This document shows positions 7,073-11,151 of a DNA stretch of 11,151 bases, one piece after another. Source of the stretch: an uncultured Lactobacillus sp. (GTDB taxonomy: Bacteria > Bacillota > Bacilli > Lactobacillales > Lactobacillaceae); contig CAMXWI010000015.1 of assembly GCA_947252915.1 (NCBI GenBank), forward strand, positions 1 to 11,151, read 5' to 3'. A program made the position numbers and the translations under genes. The notes beneath the pieces were generated by a model that was not told where the DNA came from, did not search any database, and saw nothing but the letters and a program-made list of their open reading frames with translations. Position 1 is the first letter of the stretch; every line of letters starts with the position of its first letter.

Positions 7073-8326
7073 TTATTCCAGGCCACGAGTATGCAGCATT
7101 CTAACAATTAAGATTGCAAATGCCCCAGAAATTAAGGCACAGGCGAAGATAATCCACAGGAAGTTCTGAACTGACCAGGCCATTAGGGTTGGCGTGAATA
7201 ACGAGAAAATGGCGGTAAAGAACCGAACGAAGCCGTATGAGAACCCAGTGATGGAAGCACGGACATCGACGGGGTAGAAGGTTTGCGTCCAAATCTTATA
7301 AATGGGTTCCCCACAAAGGGTGTTAGTTGCTGAATAAAGGACATAGGCAACTGAGAATGCCCACCAGATGGAACTCCAAATCCCAGCACAGAGGAATGCT
7401 AAGGACCCAATAATAATGGCCCCGTACATTACGGGATAACGGTATTTAGTATCAGAAACTTTTACGTAGATCGAGTTAGAAGCTAGGTTAAAGAGGTTAG
7501 CAATCAAAGCGATTAAGGTAGCATACGCCTGTGTTCGGTGAGAAACGGTCACAAGGAAGTAGTTAACAAAGGATCCCCATGTGTTAGCAGGTAAGTTCCA
7601 GAAGAGATAAAACAGGGTTAGAGCAACGAGGACGCTTAAATATTGCTTGTTTTTTAGAATATCGCTTAACTTAACCTTTTGTTGTTCTTGCTGATCCTCG
7701 GTATTGTCAGCTTCTGCCTTTTGGAGGGATGCTTCAACATTCTTAAATTTATTAGAGAATGCTCGAACACACCAGTTAGTAAAGGCAACCAAAGCAATGA
7801 CCCCGAAAATCCACCGAACAGAGCCGACGGTCATTCCTGAAGTTAGAAAGCCAATAAATTGGGATAGGAGGATCCCGACTGTCCAGAAAATCTGCGTAAT
7901 TGTGATGCACCGACCGTACATTTTATCGGAAGTTCGTTCTGAAATGACGGCTAAAGAGGTTGGCAGGTCAGCACCAGATGCTAAACCAGCAATAATCGTC
8001 CCAATTAGTAAAATCGTTAAATTTGGGGCAAATGCGATTACTAATGCCCCAATAGCAACAAAAAGAATATCTAAGTTAAAGACCCGGACCCGGCCAAAAC
8101 GGTCAGAGAGCCAACCACCAGTTACAGAGCCTAATGCCACCATTAATGTTAAAAGGGTCGAAATAAAACCGGTAATCAGCGGTGTGAGGTGCATTAGTTT
8201 GGTCCAAATTGGGAGGGCTACCCCAAGACTAACTAGCAAACTAGAGTCAAGATATGATGCAGTCCCAGCAACGACGACTAGTGAAAATGTCTTTTTATCC
8301 ATTTTTGGTTTATTTGCAGTATCCAT
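7073..8326 (-). CDS. MFS transporter, probable rhamnoside/sugar importer
   Basis: A 417-residue protein with about twelve membrane segments. The loop 2-3 motif A is well preserved as GGWLSDRFGRVRVFN (70-84). GLASGADLPTSLAVISE (114-130) resembles the TM4-5 region of sugar-porter-like MFS proteins. A charged central loop (about 195-225, rich in E, K and Q) separates the two six-helix halves. ATG 8326 has AAGGAG seven bases upstream, and that site overlaps the TAA stop of the preceding GH78 gene, indicating translational coupling. Sandwiched between two rhamnosidase genes, it most likely imports the rhamnosylated substrate of one of them. It is a paralogue of the transporter at 9918-11104, with the same layout and similar motifs. 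Substrate and direction are inference. Confidence 0.87.
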   Translation of the reverse strand: MDTANKPKMDKKTFSLVVVAGTASYLDSSLLVSLGVALPIWTKLMHLTPLITGFISTLLTLMVALGSVTGGWLSDRFGRVRVFNLDILFVAIGALVIAFAPNLTILLIGTIIAGLASGADLPTSLAVISERTSDKMYGRCITITQIFWTVGILLSQFIGFLTSGMTVGSVRWIFGVIALVAFTNWCVRAFSNKFKNVEASLQKAEADNTEDQQEQQKVKLSDILKNKQYLSVLVALTLFYLFWNLPANTWGSFVNYFLVTVSHRTQAYATLIALIANLFNLASNSIYVKVSDTKYRYPVMYGAIIIGSLAFLCAGIWSSIWWAFSVAYVLYSATNTLCGEPIYKIWTQTFYPVDVRASITGFSYGFVRFFTAIFSLFTPTLMAWSVQNFLWIIFACALISGAFAILIVRMLHTRGLE

Positions 8327-8336
8327 AATGAGCTCC

Positions 8337-9911
8337 TTAATTAACTAAATACTTTTTAATCAAATAAGCGGGAGTACATCCCCAAGCGTGACAATAACTA
8401 GAAACGATCGGACTGCCATATGGTGAATAATCAGGATCTTCAGGTTCAAAGGCTTCCCAATAAGTATCAGCACCTAATTTGATCATTTTGCCCCAGTAGT
8501 TTTTTAATAATTCAGTACCATCATCCTTTAATCCAGCGCAGAAGAAAGCTTCTGTGATGTGATGATACATATAGGGAGTAGCAATCCCGGTAATTGGGAA
8601 TAGCTTTTGCTTAGCAGTCTTCATGACAGTGGCGGCTTGGGATCCAGTAACTACTTGGGCCAGGACCATCCAGACTTGGCTGGCGATGTTAACCTCTTTA
8701 TGAGGCCCAGAAACGAAGAGTTTTTGTTGAGGATCAAATAGGTCATGCATTGCGGAGTCAGATAATTGCTTGATGACTGCACTGATTTTCATGACATCTG
8801 CAGTTTCATTTAAACGTTGTGCTAGACTAACAAACTGTTTAAACGTATAAATGAGAATGGCTTGACCTGCCGTTGTTTTGTCAAAGTCATTAGACCAATC
8901 AACAAATACGGGGTAGTTATCGTCAAATTGATAATGACCATCTTTGATCGACTGGATAGCGACGAGAATTTGCTTTTTAGCAACGGGATAGAGATCTTGT
9001 AGTATTGATATATCGTTGGTTGCGGCCACATAATCATTGAGTGTTGAAGTGAAGAAGAGCCCATAATCAAGTAAAAATGTATCGTCCGGTTGCGGCTCGC
9101 CATTAGTAAAGACGTTGGCAGGAATTCGACCATCTTTGGCCGTCATTCCCGCAAATAAGTACAAGCAGCGTTTTACCAGATCATCATTGTGAAAGGTAGC
9201 GTAATTAGCTAATGCTTGAAGCCGCAGGTCACCTAGCCATAGCCTTTGATCGCGTTTCGGGCCATCTTCAAAGACGGCTTGCATACAATCTTGGAGGGTC
9301 TTAACACTAACGTTATAGATTGACTGTAATTCTGGATCTGCTAACTTCGGCAACTGAGGTGTCGTGACGGAACTAACCGCCGTTACTTCAGCATTATCAA
9401 AGGATGCGGACCACTTTGGCGAAGTATCAATGACTTTCAGGTCAACGTAGCGAAACGCATAACGCCGGGGTAATTTAAGTTCTACTGGCAAATGGTCAAT
9501 GTGAATGACTTCTTCTTGGATCCATGATTTACTTAGCCAGCCGTCATAGTTCGCAGAATCGTAAACTAATTCAGCAGGAACCTCAGCGAATTTAAGCTTG
9601 AGGGTTAATGGCGCGTCTTGTGGGGAACCAACGTGTTGAATGTTAATTTTGAAATAGCCCACATAATGATTGCCAAAGTCGAGCGTGACATGATCATCCC
9701 GTTTCATTAAATGCTTTGGTAGGTTTTCGACGGCATCAATTTTTTTAATTCCAATTGAATTTAGTTTGTGATCATCCTTAACGGTTTCAACCAGAGCTAC
9801 CGGATCGACCTTGGTACGCTTAATTGTGGGTGTTAACTGTTGGGCCTTTTTTAGGAAGGCTTGGTTATGGTTAAACTCAACATCATTATTAATTTGAAAT
9901 GTAAAAGCCAT
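8337..9911 (-). CDS. GH78 alpha-L-rhamnosidase (short form, 524 residues)
   Basis: The barrel signature is FEDGPKRDQRLWLGDLR (214-230), with conserved acidic residues D216, D221 and D228. Later come ADTYWEAFEP (481-490), where E486 matches the catalytic base, and SYCHAWGCTPAYLIKKY with H508. Residues about 1-190 are a beta-rich N-terminal region, including VTLDFGNHYVGYFKI. The protein stops about ten residues after the barrel and lacks the C-terminal beta domain of the 650-residue homologue. The ending looks native, because its TAA overlaps the ribosome site of the next gene. No signal peptide is seen. ATG 9911 lies 6 bases after the stop of the upstream MFS gene, with a purine-rich GAAAGAAG ahead as a weak SD, so translation is probably coupled. 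The alternating MFS-GH78-MFS-GH78 order recalls the rhamnosidase loci of Lactiplantibacillus plantarum (from memory). The two GH78 proteins are divergent, so different linkages or aglycones are likely. Confidence 0.93.
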   Translation of the reverse strand: MAFTFQINNDVEFNHNQAFLKKAQQLTPTIKRTKVDPVALVETVKDDHKLNSIGIKKIDAVENLPKHLMKRDDHVTLDFGNHYVGYFKINIQHVGSPQDAPLTLKLKFAEVPAELVYDSANYDGWLSKSWIQEEVIHIDHLPVELKLPRRYAFRYVDLKVIDTSPKWSASFDNAEVTAVSSVTTPQLPKLADPELQSIYNVSVKTLQDCMQAVFEDGPKRDQRLWLGDLRLQALANYATFHNDDLVKRCLYLFAGMTAKDGRIPANVFTNGEPQPDDTFLLDYGLFFTSTLNDYVAATNDISILQDLYPVAKKQILVAIQSIKDGHYQFDDNYPVFVDWSNDFDKTTAGQAILIYTFKQFVSLAQRLNETADVMKISAVIKQLSDSAMHDLFDPQQKLFVSGPHKEVNIASQVWMVLAQVVTGSQAATVMKTAKQKLFPITGIATPYMYHHITEAFFCAGLKDDGTELLKNYWGKMIKLGADTYWEAFEPEDPDYSPYGSPIVSSYCHAWGCTPAYLIKKYLVN

Positions 9912-9917
9912 TGATAA

Positions 9918-11104
9918 CTAATCTTCTTTCTTATTGTTTTGAATAATGCCATACTTTTTCTCCAACGCGATTACGCAAAGTCCCGCGATAAAACCAATGA
10001 TGATTAGGGCAGTAAACCCAAACATGGTGTAACGGATGACATTTGGCATTACGAGGGCCGGGGTCACAAAGGCAAATAAACCACAGGCAAAACGAGAGAA
10101 CCCATTCATAAATCCTTGAATCGAAGCCCGAGTTTCAACAGGAAATGATTCTTGTGTCCAAACCTTATAGATTGCTTCGCCGGCAATATTGTTACCGATG
10201 TTGTAGCAACCGATGGCAATAACAATTGGCCACAATGCATGACTGGAAATTGCTAGTCCAAACATGGCGGCTGCTTGGATAATCATTCCAATTACAAAGA
10301 ATGTATTTCGTTTAGGACTTGATGCAACGGATGAGAAAGCTGTGACAGCTGCTAAACCGACAAAGTTCAGAACAATTCCGGCACCAGTCGCAAATGTTTG
10401 TGAAGCGTGTGCTTGGACAAGGGTAAAGGTCTGGAATTGACCAAAGGTGTTTGCTAATAGGTTCCAGAAAATATAGAAGATGAAGATTCCGCAAAATAAA
10501 CCAAGGTAGCGATGTTTATTATTGTTTGCAAAGAGTGTCTTCAAAGCTGAAGAACTACTCATTTTTGTATCGGATGTTGATTCCTCGTCAGTACGGAGCT
10601 GATCACCAGCGGTGTGAAATTCTTTGAACTTTTTGGAACTAGTTCTCCATAGCCAAGTAATTGCGGCAATAACAGTTAAAATACCAAATACTACCCGTGC
10701 TCCACTAGCACCCGCCATTTTAGAAACGATGAATGAACAAATGTATGAAATAAAAATCCCAATTTGCCAATAAATTTGGGTAGATGAAACGAGACTTGAT
10801 GATACCTTTTCGTTTGGGGCATCATGCGAGATGACAGTCAAACTAAGGGGTAAATCAATTCCAGAAGCTAATCCGGTAATAATGACCCCTAGTAATAGGA
10901 CTAAGTAATTAGGGGTGAAAACACAAATTAATGTTCCCAGGGCGTAGAAGAAATTGGTCCAGTTAAAAGAACGAATTAAACCAAATGATTTACTAACAGC
11001 ACCAGATAAAAATCCCCCGATGGCAATTGCAAAAGTTAAGGCAGCAGAGATAATTCCCACCTGACTGTTCGACAGGGCTAACCCTTTTTGCCAAACGGTA
11101 ATGG
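9918..11104 (-). CDS. MFS transporter, 5' end cut off by the contig end
   Basis: 394 residues are visible, with about eleven or twelve membrane segments. The C-terminus ends in a Lys-rich tail (NNKKED). A GTG at 11060 is the first start-like codon, but the frame stays open upstream and encodes ITVWQKGLALSNSQ (11102-11061). That stretch aligns with PIWTKLMHLTPLI of the paralogue at 7073-8326, so the GTG is internal and the true start is missing. By comparison about 35-40 N-terminal residues are lost. GLASGIDLPLSLTVIS matches the paralogue's GLASGADLPTSLAVIS, and a charged central loop is present. Motif A is degenerate (GGFLSGAVSKSFGLIRSFN; the usual Asp is absent). Reading past 11104 enters adapter sequence. 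It is the most upstream gene seen in the rhamnosidase operon, 6 bases before the short GH78, and likely imports a rhamnoside. Confidence 0.88.
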
Positions 11105-11151
11105 CTGTCTCTTATACACATCTGACGCTGCCGACGATTGCTCTATTGTGT
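11105..11151. other. Illumina Nextera adapter read-through (non-genomic)
   Basis: CTGTCTCTTATACACATCT (11105-11123) is the 19-base Tn5 mosaic end used in Nextera libraries. GACGCTGCCGACGA (11124-11137) is the complement of the read-1 adapter tail. The next ten bases (11138-11147) sit where an i5 index belongs, and the final GTGT (11148-11151) matches the start of the complement of P5. The order and lengths fit a 10-base dual-index library. This is untrimmed adapter at the contig end, not chromosome. Confidence 0.97.

Noticed and set aside
7704..8348. A 214-codon open frame on the plus strand
   Set aside because: It lies wholly antisense to the well-supported MFS gene at 7073-8326, has no family features and no ribosome site of note. 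It is a shadow of codon usage on the other strand.
11058..11060. GTG start for the rightmost MFS gene
   Set aside because: The frame is open upstream to the adapter junction and the extra residues align with the paralogue, so the GTG is internal.
11105..11123. Tn5 (IS50) mosaic end suggesting a transposon insertion
   Set aside because: It is followed by the Nextera adapter tail, an index slot and P5 bases, not by transposon sequence. It is library adapter.

Overview
The window looks like one end of a contig from a low-to-moderate GC Gram-positive bacterium, most likely a lactic acid bacterium of the Lactobacillaceae. The signs are strong AAGGAG ribosome sites, short intergenic gaps, a candidate CcpA (cre) site, a lactobacillus-like SemiSWEET protein and paired rhamnosidase/MFS genes. 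I cannot name the species. The last 47 bases (11105-11151) are not genomic. They match the Illumina Nextera adapter (Tn5 mosaic end, read-1 adapter tail, an apparent 10-base index and the first bases of P5), so real sequence ends at 11104.

The window is a glycan-degradation locus aimed at rhamnose-containing oligosaccharides or glycosides, with two convergent gene groups. Plus strand: the last 22 codons of an unidentified gene (2-70), a GH28-family polygalacturonase-like gene interrupted by an in-frame TGA (82-2133), and a SemiSWEET/PQ-loop sugar transporter (2126-2425), closed by a hairpin terminator. After a 314-base gap with a promoter, a cre-like site and a long leader come a GPH-family MFS symporter (2740-4320) and an SGNH/GDSL esterase gene with a frameshift (4361-5028). 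Minus strand, read right to left: a 5'-truncated MFS transporter (9918-11104), a short GH78 alpha-L-rhamnosidase (8337-9911), a second MFS transporter (7073-8326) and a longer GH78 alpha-L-rhamnosidase (5090-7042). Gaps are 6-30 bases, as in one operon whose promoter lies beyond the contig end. The two groups meet at a perfect 16-bp hairpin (5045-5082), probably a bidirectional terminator.

Inferred working model: none of the enzymes shows a signal peptide, so substrates are probably imported by the MFS/GPH carriers and cut inside the cell. The esterase would remove acetyl or other acyl groups, GH28 would cleave galacturonate or rhamnose linkages, and the GH78 enzymes would release L-rhamnose. 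Rhamnose and galacturonate catabolic genes and any regulator are not in the window. Both damaged genes (GH28 and SGNH) are on the plus strand while the minus-strand rhamnosidase operon is intact. This suggests either decay of the pectin-like branch with the rhamnoside branch kept, or assembly errors. I see no CRISPR array, tRNA, rRNA, insertion sequence or phage gene.
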